This document shows positions 37,802 to 48,739 of a DNA stretch of 64,000 nt, piece by piece. The notes beneath the pieces were generated by a model. It ran no database searches and had not been told where the DNA came from. It saw nothing but the letters and a program-made list of their open reading frames with translations. The stretch lies in NCBI RefSeq assembly GCF_004193775.1, contig NC_041003.1, positions 30,184,263-30,248,262 on the forward strand, in the 5' to 3' direction. The stretch is from Glycine soja (lineage: Eukaryota; Streptophyta; Magnoliopsida; Fabales; Fabaceae). The position numbers and the translations under genes are program-made. Each line of letters opens with the position of its first letter. The first letter of the stretch is position 1.

Positions 37802-37820
37802 TGGCGACTCCACTGGGGAC
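37802..37820 (+). other. Primer-binding site of the 17-kb element
   Basis: TGGCGACTCCACTGGGGAC lies two bases inside the 5' LTR. It begins with the TGG that pairs with a tRNA CCA end. I recall Ogre elements using tRNA-Arg; the exact tRNA was not checked. Confidence 0.75.
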
Positions 37821-38739
37821 TGTTTTTTGAGAGTTAGGCCATTTAATTTTGCGCAATGTTTTACTGTGACTTACCCCTTTGTTGGTTTCCTTTCATTATG
37901 TTCTTGTGTATATAAAATCTTTGATGCTTTTAGTGCATTTTTTTTGTATGCATGAGGTAAATATTTATTCATTTGATGCACACAAACACTAACACTATTT
38001 GCACACACGGTGAGTTGAAAAAGGGCCCTATACCCGGGTTCGTGGGAACATAAGGAGTGGAGGTGAATCCGTGATCATGCTAGGTCTCCGACTTGCTTGA
38101 TTACAGTGAACCCTCATCTAGAGTTTTTCTCTTTGAAAACATATTGTTGCTAGTAGTCCCTACTGCTGCAGTATGTTCTTCGAAGGGGATGATACCTCTA
38201 GAAACCATCAAGAGAGATATGACTACCTTGGGGGTTATCACTAAAAGCCTAGTTAGCTCTCTCCCTTATAGGTCCCTTAAATAGGGGCACGGAGCAAACA
38301 CGCTGCGTGCCATTTTTTCACACTGCCATGCATAAGTATCATATACCCTTTTGCTTATATTTGTTTGTGAATATTGTCGTACTATGTACATCCCCGTGTT
38401 GTGCCTTTCGCATATGCATCATGCGTGGGTTTCGTCTTTGATCCCCTCACTTTAGCAAACCGACGGAGGGTCCGTGTCGCCTTCTTAAAAAACATACGTT
38501 GGGTGCCATGCTGCCCAAACGTTGTATCCAAGAAGGAAACAATTTCTCGGGCTCCCGTATTCGTAAATTGCATCTGTGTCATATGCATTTCTTCATGCAT
38601 TCATCCATTCCACCAATGATAGATGTAGGAGTTTTGTTTCGCACTAGATTTTATTTCACTTTAGTAAAACATGGGATCAAGTCAAAAGCCTTCGCTTAAA
38701 AAGAGGTTCTATTAAGTCAAAATCAAGAGCTTAGAGGTC

Positions 38740-39652
38740 ACCAGTTTACGAAAGTTGGGGCAATTAATGGGTCAACTTCAACGGCAAGCCTTCCGCAAAG
38801 CCTATGGTAAGATTTGGGACCTAGCTAGGGTAGAAGTCTCCATGGAACCGATTGCATCCCTTTCCCAGTATTATGACCAGCCCCTAAGGTGCTTCACATT
38901 TGAGGACTTCCAGCTAGTGCCGACTGTGAAAGAGTTTTGAAGAAATCCTGGGATGCCCATTGGGAGGAAGGAAGCCATATCTTTTCTCTGGGTTCTATCC
39001 CTCCACGACAAGAGTTGCCAAGGTAGTGAAAATCTCAGCACAAGAGTTGGAACGTCTAAAGCAAAACAGAAATGGAGTAGTCGGAGTACCAAGGAAGTGT
39101 TTGGAGGAAAGGGCAAAGGCCTTGGAAAATCAAGGCGAATGGGCTTTCTTTTATTGACATCTTGGCGTTTTTTATCTTTGGAGTTGTCCTCTTTCCGAAT
39201 ATGGAAGGGTTAGTGGACCTAGCAGCGATTGACGCTTTCCTCGCCTTTCATCATGGCAAGGAAAGCCCGGTCGTCGCCATTTTGGCCATGTATGACACGT
39301 TCGACCGGGGATGTGAAAAGAGCAGCGCAAGAATTGTTTGTTGTGCACTGGCTCTCTATGTGTGGCTGGTTTCACACCTTTTTTCTCCAAGAAGGTAGGC
39401 CCGTCTATCCGCTACAAGGTCACCGCTCGTGCATCGAAAAGGGAAAGGGTAATTGATTCATTGCACCAAGAGGAAACAATGTGGACGGACTGATTTGCTC
39501 TTACTTTGAACAGGAGTCAAGAACTTCCCCGATTGCTAGCCAAGGCCAAAGCAGTGGCGGACACCTACTCCGCCCCCGAGGAGATCCACGGACTTCTCAG
39601 CTATTGTCAGCATATGATAGACTTAATGGACCATATGATTAGAAACCGCTAG
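38740..39652 (+). pseudogene. Ogre ORF1 remnant with internal deletion
   Basis: Homologue of 9,376-11,119. It shows YGKIWDLARVEVSMEP, QYYDQPLRCFTFEDFQLVP, GGRKPYLFSGFYPS and VDLAAIDAFLAFHHGKES. It then jumps at about 39,450 to the C-terminal end (AKAVADTYSAPEEIHGLLSY; TAG at 39,650). Roughly 900 bp, including the middle domain and coiled coil of copy 2, are missing. Frameshifts occur near 38,940, 39,150 and 39,280. No product is expected. Confidence 0.75.
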
Positions 39653-40821
39653 GAAGTTTGTATTGTCGCTCAGATCTTGACTAGTTATAACTTTTTGAAA
39701 AAAATGAGTTTATCCCACGTTTTTACTCCAAAAATCAGTGCGAATCAAGTCACTCCCGCATTTTATCTCTAGCATGCATTGTATGTTGGTCTCGTCCTTT
39801 GTCACGGGAAGCCGGAAGGTCCATATCACCTTCTTAATTGTACATATGGGGCACTGCGCCCCCAAATGCGCGAGTAAGAAGAGATAATTTTCCGGGCTCT
39901 CGTGTCCGTAAAATGCATTCATATCATGCACCGCATAAACATCTCTTCAGCATCATAATGAACATATCGTTCCTGCATTTGTCCGTTATCACATTCCCAT
40001 TTTGCATGAGTCATGGCATCATCATGCATATGCGTTCAACAAACTTTTTGATCTGCAAAATTGCATACCATTTGTTTTCATGTTTGCTCATCCTTGTGTT
40101 TTCCTCTACAAAAACAAAAAAGGGGAAGCGTGAAACTTCACACTACATTCTTAGTTGCATGTGTTAGGCACCATGAGCCAACCATGTTGGGATCATAAAC
40201 CCATTTCTAAAAAAAAAAAACACACAACAACAAAACAAAATATTTGAACATGGTACCTAATGCATGGTTAACTAGGAAATGGTGTTTCTTCGGGCATCTC
40301 AATTTCATAATTACATTTTCCATGCATAGCTTAAAGTATGCCCGAGTCATTCATCCCTATGAGATGTTGTTGAAGTATTGGCGATCAGAATTGCCATTCC
40401 TTGGATTATAGGGTTGAACCAAGCTCATGCTTTTATAAAAAGGTTCATCAAGTCAAAATATGGAAGTAACCGTCTTGCAAAATTGGGGCAAAAGATGAAT
40501 CGAGTCACATCACTGCTTCGTCTACTGCCAAACATATTTAGGATTGTTGATGTCCTTGTTACTTCCAGTTTCACCTTGACAAAGATGTCATGGACCATGT
40601 TGAAAATCTAAATTGATTCAACCCCATATCCTGCGTAAAAATTCGCAATCTTCAACTGTACATCATTCGCATACATCCATGCTTTTCATTGGTTGCATTG
40701 CTCATTGCATTCTTTCCTTGAAAAATAAAATAAAATAAAATAAAATGAACTTAATCATTGTTATCAAAAAAAAAAACATGCTTTACGGCGTCCTCACCGA
40801 ACTTGTGCTAGAGCTAGAGTA

Positions 40822-42543
40822 ATGGGTGAAGTAGAGGAGATACAAGAGAAGATGAAGGCCGACATGGAGGCCATTAAAGAGAAAATGGCCACAATGATGG
40901 AGGCCATGATGAGCGTGAAGAAGATAATGGAAGCCAATGCGGTTGCAATTGCCGCTACCAGCGTTGTTGCTAAGGTGAACCTGATGTCCCCATCCGGCAT
41001 CAACCAAATGAATCATCCAACCTCAGATATGGTAGGCAAAGATTTGGGAAGTACGGGCAGCCCCCATAATGTACAAATTCAAAACGAGCACGCCTTCCCG
41101 CCATATGGCTTGCCTCTCAACTATACGCCACCCAAAGTGGCGTACACTCCCGATAAGAATGTCAATAACTCCACTCCGATACTCATTGAGAACAAATAAC
41201 CTCATCAGGCACATATCTCTCAAACCATGGGGGAGACACATGAAATTCCCCACCACAATCTAGCTGACTTCGAGCCTTGGCTCGGATATGCCACTGAAGG
41301 GCAAGCAGTTGGTGGTATACCCTTTGAAAACACTTTGGAGGGCCCTCAGTTTCGCCCACAACCACAACCATTGCATTTTGCGGTGGGAAGAGCCCCTCCT
41401 GCTATGGCCGAAAAGGGAAAGGCGGATCATCTAAAGGAAAGGCTCAGGGCCATTGAAGGAGGTGAAGATTATGCCTTTGCTAACCTAGAAAAGTTGTTCC
41501 TAATACCCAAACATGGTCATTCCCAAGTTCAAGGTGCTGGACTTTGACAAGTACAAGGGGACTACTTGTCTCAAGAACCATCTAAAGATGTATTGTCAGA
41601 AGATGGGGGCATACGCAAAAGATGAGAAACTGCTGATACATTTTTCCTGAGAAAGTCTTACTAGGACAACTGTCGCCTGGTATACTAACTTAGGAACCTT
41701 CTTTAGTCCATTCTTGGAAGGACCTAATGGTTGCCTTCATTAAGCAGTGTCAGTACAATTCTGATATGGCTCCGGATAGGATGCAACTACAAAAAGTGTG
41801 CAAAAAGGGGGCACGAATCTTTCAAAGAATACGCCCAAAGATGGAGAGACTTGGCAACTCAAGTAGCACCCCCAAAAACAGAGAAAGAGATTATCACAAT
41901 GATAGTAGACACGTGACCGGTGTTCTACTATGAAAAATGGTGGGTTACACACCTTCAAGTTTTACAGATTTGGTCTTCGCCAGTGAAAGGATCAAGGTGG
42001 GTCCGAAAAGAGGCAAATTTGATCATCCTACTAGGACGACTGAGAAAACTGGGGCAAATGAAGAGGGTGAGAAAGAGGGAGAAACCCATGCTGTGACTGC
42101 CATTCCTATACGGCCAAGTTTCCCACCAACCCAACAATGTCATTACTCAGCCAATAACAAACCTCCTCCTTACCCACCACCCAGTTATCCACAAAGGCCA
42201 TCCCTAAATCAACCACAAAGCCTGTCTACCGCACTTCCAATGACGAACACCACCTTTAGCACAAACCAAAAAAACCAACCAAGAAGTGAATTTTGCAGCG
42301 AGAAAGCCTAATTCCAGTGTCCTATGCTGACTTGATCCCATATCCACTCAATAATTCAATGGTAGCCATAACCCCAACCAAGGTTCCTCAACCTCCATTT
42401 TTCTGAGGATACGACTCGAACGCAACGTGTGCTTATCGTGGAGGAGCCCTGGGGCATTCCATTGAGCATTGTATGACCCCGAAGCATAAAGTGTGAAGTC
42501 TAATTGATACGGGCTGGCTGAAATTTGAGGAGAATTGCGTGTA
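40822..42543 (+). pseudogene. Ogre-like gag remnant of the 17-kb element
   Basis: Starts ATGGGTGAAGTAGAGGAG with a coiled-coil N-terminus (MATMMEAMMSVKKIMEANA). Stops and shifts follow at 41,197, 41,510, 41,650, 41,915 and 42,310. Recognisable pieces: FDKYKGTTCLKNHLKMYCQK (near 41,540-41,600), HESFKEYAQRWRDLATQVAP (near 41,815-41,870), SFTDLVFASERIKVGPKRGK (near 41,957), a Pro/Gln-rich linker and the zinc-knuckle-like CAYRGGALGHSIEHC (near 42,428-42,472). The frame then passes into non-coding sequence shared with copy 1, with no protease or RT. Confidence 0.8.
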
Positions 42544-42999
42544 AATCCTGACATTGACAAGAGATGCCACACATGGGGCAATTTTGAAAGCTGTTGTTAG
42601 GTGTCCCTAATGACTCATCAGGGTTTCCAAGTTTATGCCATTATTGTAAACCACAGCTACAATGTTAAATGAAATGGATAAAGTTGATATCTTTGTCCCT
42701 CATCCTCTCACAAACGCATGTTTGCTTATTCAACTTTCACCGGAATGTGGGTGTAAGCCATTGGTCTGTTTGCTCAAGCAACCTGCGCTCCTGAGTGTTG
42801 ACTTCCAAGACCGTTCAATCAGAGATTACTCATCTTGCACGTTGGTGGGGGTGCCGTAAAACAACGAGCAAAGTTCAAAGCAAATAAGTTTCAAAATAAA
42901 AAAATAAAAAGGCATTTGTTTGACTGTGTTTTCAAGTAAAAATATAGACATTCATGTGACCTCATTTTGTCTTTTTAGAGAGAAGTGAGTTATCAAGAA

Positions 43000-43726
43000 T
43001 AAGATGTTGGACAAATGGCCTCAGAAAAAGGGGGGTTGAATTAAGATGCAAAGACTATTCCCCAATTGAACTATCAATCTCTCTTTTTGGATTAACAATG
43101 CACATAGGGACAACCGTTCCCTTGTGTTCAAGAATCCTCTACTACAAGAGACCCATGGTCTCTTAATCCCTTTCCAGAAATAAGAAGAAGAAATCTCTCT
43201 TAAAAGGGATAGATTGTACAATGAAGACCAATCAAAATTCATTATTGAATATGCAAGTGGTTGACCAAGGAATCTTTTTTGAGGATAAGACATTTCAGTT
43301 CAGAAAAAACTCTTGATCTTTCGAGAGGATAAAACTGTTTGGGCAATGAAAGCTCTCTTTAAAACATTTGAATGGCCGTTCATAAAACATTTGAATAGAT
43401 ATGTCTCTTGGAAATTATTTTCTGAAAATCCCCTCTGGTAATCAATTACAAGACTTATGTAATCGATTACAGGTTTTAAAAATTTGAATTAAAACATTTT
43501 TAACTACTGGTAATCGATTACCAGATAGCAAATCTCAATTTGAAATGATAGAATTCTTTGGTCAAACCTTTTGTTTGTTTCAATTTGGAAACTTCTTCCT
43601 AAAGATTCTAGAGATCAACTTGATCATATATCTTGATTTTCTTGGATTCTTGTCTTGAATAAAACTTGGAAGCACTTGATCCTTTGGCATCATCGAAACA
43701 TCAAAACATCTTGCTTCTACATAGGA
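43000..43726 (+). mobile_element. Nested solo LTR (43,005-43,721), GTAATCGATTAC family
   Basis: TGTTGGAC...CTTCTACA, 717 bp, between TAAGA (43,000-43,004) and TAGGA (43,722-43,726), a 5-bp duplication with one mismatch. Copy 1 reads AAGAACAAGAGTCATTCGAC at the equivalent place (about 6,225), with no insertion. It carries the palindromes at 43,438 (one-base variant), 43,459 and 43,510. It belongs to the same family as 1-878. Confidence 0.75.
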
Positions 43727-43826
43727 GTCATTTGACTTAATCCATCAGCTGAAAAATCCTTCAACTATTTCTCGTCCATGGAAAATTCTTTTTGCAAGAA
43801 TCAATTGCGTCTTTCATTCTTCCTCA

Positions 43827-44068
43827 CTACGAGGTTGTGAAAACAAGACAACAATTGGTACCTCTAAGCCCTACACTGGGGCAAATAAAGGCCCCATGCA
43901 TAAACCTCAAACGAACCTAGGGGCAGATTAGAAGTTCTCACTCAATAGGTTCCCAGCTACAAGGTCATGACGAAAGGCAACGATTGATACCTCAAAGCCT
44001 TACACTGGGGCAATGAGGGGCACCGTGCATGAGCCTCAAGTGAACATAGGGGCCGATCAAAAGTTCTC
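43827..44068 (+). repeat. Two-copy direct repeat, 130-bp spacing
   Basis: Copies start CTACGAGGTTGTGAAAAC (43,827) and CTACAAGGTCATGACGAAAG (43,957). Both continue through ACACTGGGGCAA and CATGCATAAACCTCAAACG or CGTGCATGAGCCTCAAGTG. It is the first of the arrays in the 3' non-coding half. Confidence 0.7.
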
Positions 44069-44569
44069 ACCCATCGATGTTTTTAACAAAAAAAAAAGGG
44101 GAGACAAACCCTAGGATTTCAATGGATTGATCAAACATCAAACGACTCCATTGCCGTCACTCCAAAATGGTCAAGTGACTAAATCAAACAGAACACACAC
44201 TCTGAGGGAGTTCCCGGAGAGATTTGCAAAAAAGATAGGATGAGGTTGCATGAATTATCACCTCTTTCAAAAGGACAGTCAATCTGTGTTTTCCAAAAAA
44301 ATTAAATCAAAATCAAAATCACAAAATAGGGAAAGAATGTCATGAACATTGTACAAATTTCCATTACATTGCATTGTTTCATATGAAGTCCGCATTTACC
44401 AAATTTCACGACAAAGGTTGCATGCATCTGCATCCCTAAAAATCATGTTAACTGCATAGATTTCCTACATCTAATGTTCAAATCTTGTGGATTTGGGATG
44501 ACCGGCCCTCTCGATGAGTCGATCTCTTGCTTTCTCATAAGGGTGGACCCTTGGGTACTTGTACCTATC

Positions 44570-45405
44570 ACCTTGAGAGGACTACGTGTCCTCGCCATCA
44601 GAGGACTGCATGTCCTCAACTTCAGAGGGCTACACGCCCTCGCCATCAGAGGACTACACGTCCTCGCCTTGAGAGGGCTACACGCCCTCACCTTGGGTAC
44701 TAGTTACCCTCACCGTTGAGAGGACTACACGTCCTCGCCTTCAGAGGACTACACGTCCTCACCATCAGAGGGCTGCACGCCCTCACCTCGAGAGGACTAC
44801 ATGTCCTCGCCTTGAGAGGGCTACACGCCCTCACCTTGGGTACTAGTTACCCTCACCGTCAGAGGACTACACGTCCTCACCATCAGAGGGCTGCACGCCC
44901 TCACCTCGAGAGGACTACATGTCCTCGCCTTGAGAGGACTACACGTCCTTTCCATCAGAGGGCTGCACGCCCTCACCTCTAGAGGACTACATGTCCTCGC
45001 CTTGAGAGGACTACACGTCCTCACCATCAGAGGGCTGCACGCCCTCACCTTTAGAGGACTACATGTCCTCGCCTTGGGAGGGCTACACGCCCTCACCTTG
45101 GGTACTAGTTACCCTCACCGTTGAGAGGACTACACGTCCTCGCCTTGAGAGGACTACACGTCCTCACCATCAGAGGGCTGCACGCCCTCACCTCTAGAGG
45201 ACTACATGTCCTCGCCTTGAGAGGGCTACACGCCCTCACCTTGGGTACTAGTTACCCTCACCGTTGAGAGGACTACACGTCCTCGCCTTGAGAGGACTGC
45301 ACGCCCTCACCTCCAGAGGACTACACCTCCTCGCCTTGAGAGGGCTGCACGCCCTCACCTTTAGAGGGCTACGTGTCCTCATTTTCAGTGTGCTCGACAT
45401 CCACA
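44570..45405 (+). repeat. 24-bp minisatellite of hairpin units (about 34 copies)
   Basis: Each 23-24 bp unit has a perfect inverted repeat with a 5-nt loop plus a linker such as GCCTTGA or ACCATCA. There are three stem classes: GAGGACTACACGTCCTC, GAGGGCTRCACGCCCTC and GGGTACTAGTTACCC. The third recurs after every 5-11 units and starts a higher-order block. Because 24 bp is eight codons, open frames arise on both strands (plus-strand RGLHVLAL-type repeats), but 23-bp units break them. I regard them as by-products. Confidence 0.9.
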
Positions 45406-45479
45406 CCTTAAAAGAATTTAAGGTCCTTTGCCCTTAAATGCTTAACCGAGACTTGCACTTCCGGTTAAGGGGCCAGTAG

Positions 45480-46335
45480 TTTCCTTTTAACGGTTCCTGG
45501 GCCACCCCCTGATATTGGAGGAGGGCCAACTGTGCAAGCACAACCAGAGAGGGAGACTATCACACAGCTACTATGCATACTGGGGCAAGATTTCACCCGT
45601 GCCGCTGCAAAGAGACGAGTGCGGATCATGCGCACCAACATGACCACTCTTACACAGATATAGATGACATTGCTACTTAGCAACATTCTGCCCAGCGACC
45701 GCAATGCCAATCTCCCCCTGCAAAAGTATCAGTTGGTCTGTGTCGTCCCGACATGGGTAAGTATGCATATGGTTCAACTGATTTCTGATACCATCTATTG
45801 TTTGCAGGGATCGCACCCACAAAGACACCCAGTGGACCTGAAGAAGTCCAACAGGGCCCTGGGGTTTCCAGCTCTGGTTACGGGCCTCTATCGGCCCTAT
45901 AGGGCGCTCGTCCCCCCAGCAAGCTCATGCCATCATGACATAGGTAAGTATGCACCTCCCCCAACTGATTTCTGATGTCATCTATTGTTTGCAGGGATTG
46001 TGCCCGCAAGACACCTAGTGGACCCGAAGAAGGCCAACAGGGTCTTGGAGTTGCCAGCTCTAAATACGGGTCTCTGTCAGTTCTAGGGAGTGCCTGTCGC
46101 CCCCAGCAAGGTCATCAGGTCCCCCCTACCAATCGAGCTTTCATCAAGAAGTTCTGCGTCTCCAGGCAGGCGCAGGGCGAAACACCACAGCAGCCTGGGG
46201 ATGGCCGGCAGCGGGCAACAGACGCACCGCCATCACCTCTAGAGTTCACCTCTTCTCATCCACAAAAAGGTTTGAGTATTGCCTACACCACATGGCCGAC
46301 CAATAGGCGACCAAGTCCAAAGCCAAAGGTAAGCA
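45480..46335 (+). pseudogene. Plant transposon-protein domain fragment, partly duplicated
   Basis: Pieces resemble the legume retrotransposon protein domain annotated as 'putative plant transposon protein' (PF20167, by recall): TLLLSNILPSDRNANLPLQK (45,670-45,730), QLISDTIYCLQG and KSNRALGFPALVTGLYR (45,775-45,890), then PTNRAFIKKFC and RQAQGETPQQPGDGRQRATD (46,125-46,220). The middle part is tandemly duplicated at a spacing of about 187 bp (45,757-45,942 and 45,943-46,115). The second copy is frameshifted. It lies in the non-coding half of the 17-kb element, unrelated to its gag, and probably came from another element. Confidence 0.6.
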
Positions 46336-46524
46336 AAGTACTAGGTCAGTGACCGACAAGTCATAAGGCGTCCAGCTCAAGACGTTAAAGAAGCGCTACT
46401 AGGAGGCAACCTAGTACCTTTTAAATTTCTGCCTGCTATTTGATCACTTTTTATAGTAGGACGCACCTAGTTGCTCATGATCCTGGGAATTTAAATAAAA
46501 CAAGCGCAAGCTCGGAAGGTAGTC

Positions 46525-46862
46525 ATACCTTACAAAACATATATATGTATGTTTAGGTAGTGAAAATACCTTAGATATGCATGTATGTAAACAAAAACAC
46601 ACTTCACAAAATATATATATATATATATGTATGTTTAGGTAGCAAGATACCTTAGATATGCATGTATGTAGCAAAAAGATACCTCACAAAATATATATAT
46701 GTATGTTTAGGTAGCAAGATACCTTGGATATGCATGTATACAGCAAAAATACCTTACAAAACATATATATGTATGTTTAGGTAGCAAGATACCTTGGATA
46801 TGCATGTATATAGCAAAAATACCTCGCAAAAATATACACATGTTTAGGTAGCAAAATACCTC
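46525..46862 (+). repeat. AT-rich tandem array, 70-82 bp unit, about 5 copies
   Basis: Units share GTATGTTTAGGTAG (46,547; 46,629; 46,701; 46,771; shortened near 46,839) and GGATATGCATGTAT. An (AT)n run at about 46,611-46,629 makes the second unit longer. Confidence 0.85.
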
Positions 46863-47419
46863 ATGAAAAAAAAGGGGGGAAAAAAAACAAACAAGAAAAA
46901 GAAATAAACAAATGATAATGATAAAAAAAAAAAAGAAGGAGGAAAAAGAAAAAATAAGTTGTCAAGCTGAAAACCAACATGCTTTTGAAAAGAGATGACT
47001 TCCAACTTTTCTTTGGAAAAATTCACTGATCATAACTAGTTTTTGAAAAAATGTGTATACACCTGAAGGGTGAATGCTGTGAAGATTTTCCCAGACGCCC
47101 AAAATGGACTCGGATGAATGCACAAATTGATAAAAGAACATATTTTGGAAACATTGGGTTGATATAAAATAGAGGAAATGAATCCTGAGCCCTAGCATCA
47201 CATGACCATAAAAATTTGACACTTGAGTGTCCACATAGGTGCATGCATGACCAGTTTTGCATAAAGTTTCCAAATCATCATTTTTGCATTTGTGTCATGG
47301 AAATAATGTGGGGCATCCCTTTTTATCCTTGAACCAAACCAAACCCTGACATGTATCATGTCTAGCCATTCTACAAGCCTTGAGCCAAAATCCTGACTCA
47401 CCATAAACCTTACCCTCGG

Positions 47420-47660
47420 AAGCAAAAAAAAAAAAAAGAAGGAAAGGGAATTTCCAATCAAAGAGAAAGCAAAAAAAGAAGGAAAGGAAATTCCCAATCA
47501 AAGAGAAAGCAAAAAAGGAAGGAAAGGAAATTCCCAATCAAAGAGTGGGAGAAAGAGAAAAAAGAAAAGAAAGGAAATTCCCAATCAAAGAGTGGGAGAA
47601 AGAAAAAAGAAAAGAAAGAAAATTCCCAACCAAAGAATGGGAGAAAGTAAAAAAGAAGGA
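47420..47660 (+). repeat. Purine-rich tandem array, 39-47 bp unit
   Basis: Five to six units sharing AAATTCCCAATCAAAGAG and GAAAGGAAA; very G/A-rich on the plus strand. The CT-rich minus-strand translations are artefacts. Confidence 0.8.
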
Positions 47661-48323
47661 AGCTCCTGGTCAAAGAAACCAGAAGAAATGTGCAGAGAGG
47701 TCTTTGGACCAGACAATATCTGAACAGTACAGAATTGTCACCAAATGAACAAGAAGAAGGAAAGGAAACCACGACCTAAAATGGTCTTCTCCCTTTGATT
47801 ACCAACCAAAATCCCGTGCGCTAGCGACTTTTTTTTCTCTCGCCCCGCACTAAACAAAAAAAAAACAGAAAAAGAAAAAGCCAGAAAAATCAAAAGCCAA
47901 AAACACACAAAAGCCGAAAAAAAAAACCACCAAAAGAACCCATTCCCAAGGGAAGCCCTATTGATCCATGATCACGCATGTAATTTTTGATTTGATAGGA
48001 AATAATTTGCAAAGTCAAGTCATGACATATCTATGGTTCGGAATTAGGATGAAACACTTACCTGTGCGAGATTGATACACTTTGAGTGATTTTCTTCTAT
48101 TTTTGTCGAACCCGGTGTTTCCTCTAAATGGTCATTTAGAAACGAAATGCTAACATCCAAAATCTCATTTATGGTTACGGGGGATCCCATCGGCAGACTC
48201 TCCTTCCCCGGTAGACGCATTGTTTTTCACTCAAAAAAAAAAAAAGCATATGCTGCTCTAAATCAGTTGGAATGTTTGTCTCTTTGCTAAAGCATGTTTG
48301 CATTTTTAGTGGAGAAAACAACG

Positions 48324-48739
48324 AGACTTTTTCAAGTCTCACAAGTTATCCAGAACTACGTAGGTCTGAGTTCCTCATTGGAGGATACGTAGGAGCAAGA
48401 GCCTCGCTTTTGTCGACCATACCGCCTTTTGTTGCCATGACTCAAGAGCTGGTAGCTCGCGGAGACACCTTACGGTTATCCGCACCTCGTCATTCAGTGA
48501 CCCCAAGTGTGATTGACGAGCAGAGACCAATATGGTCATCTGCGCCCTTTCCGGAGATGTCATCATTTTCCGATGGAGACTTTTCAAGTCTCACAAGTTA
48601 TCCAGAACTACGTAGGTCTGAGTTCCTCATTGGAGGATACGTAGGAGCAAGAGCCTCGCTTTTGTCGACCATACCGCCTTTTGTTGCCATGACTCAAGAG
48701 CTGGTAGCTCGCGGAGACACCTTACGGTTATCCGCACCC
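48324..48739 (+). repeat. Two-copy direct repeat, 252-bp spacing
   Basis: Copies at 48,324-48,487 and 48,576-48,739 are nearly identical. Each holds the CTACGTA-type hairpin, a GAGCTGGTAGCTC hairpin and the tail ACCTTACGGTTATCCGCACC. The tail is also the end of the 101-bp unit that follows, and 48,488-48,560 holds a diverged version of the rest of that unit (GACCAATATGGTC). Confidence 0.85.

Noticed and set aside
44474..45124. Repeat protein with RGLHVLAL units
   Set aside because: The 24-bp unit equals eight codons, so open frames on both strands are expected. 23-bp units shift the frame and the diverged array in copy 1 keeps hairpins, not codons.
45757..45808. Possible intron (GGTAAGTATG...TTGTTTGCAG), as Ogre elements have a spliced intron
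   Set aside because: The stretch translates in frame into the transposon-protein domain (QLISDTIYCLQG) and is repeated with it at 45,943. About 50 bp is also short for a plant intron.
47198..47772. Minus-strand Phe/Ser-rich frames
   Set aside because: Translation of the purine-rich tandem array in antisense; no recognisable domain.
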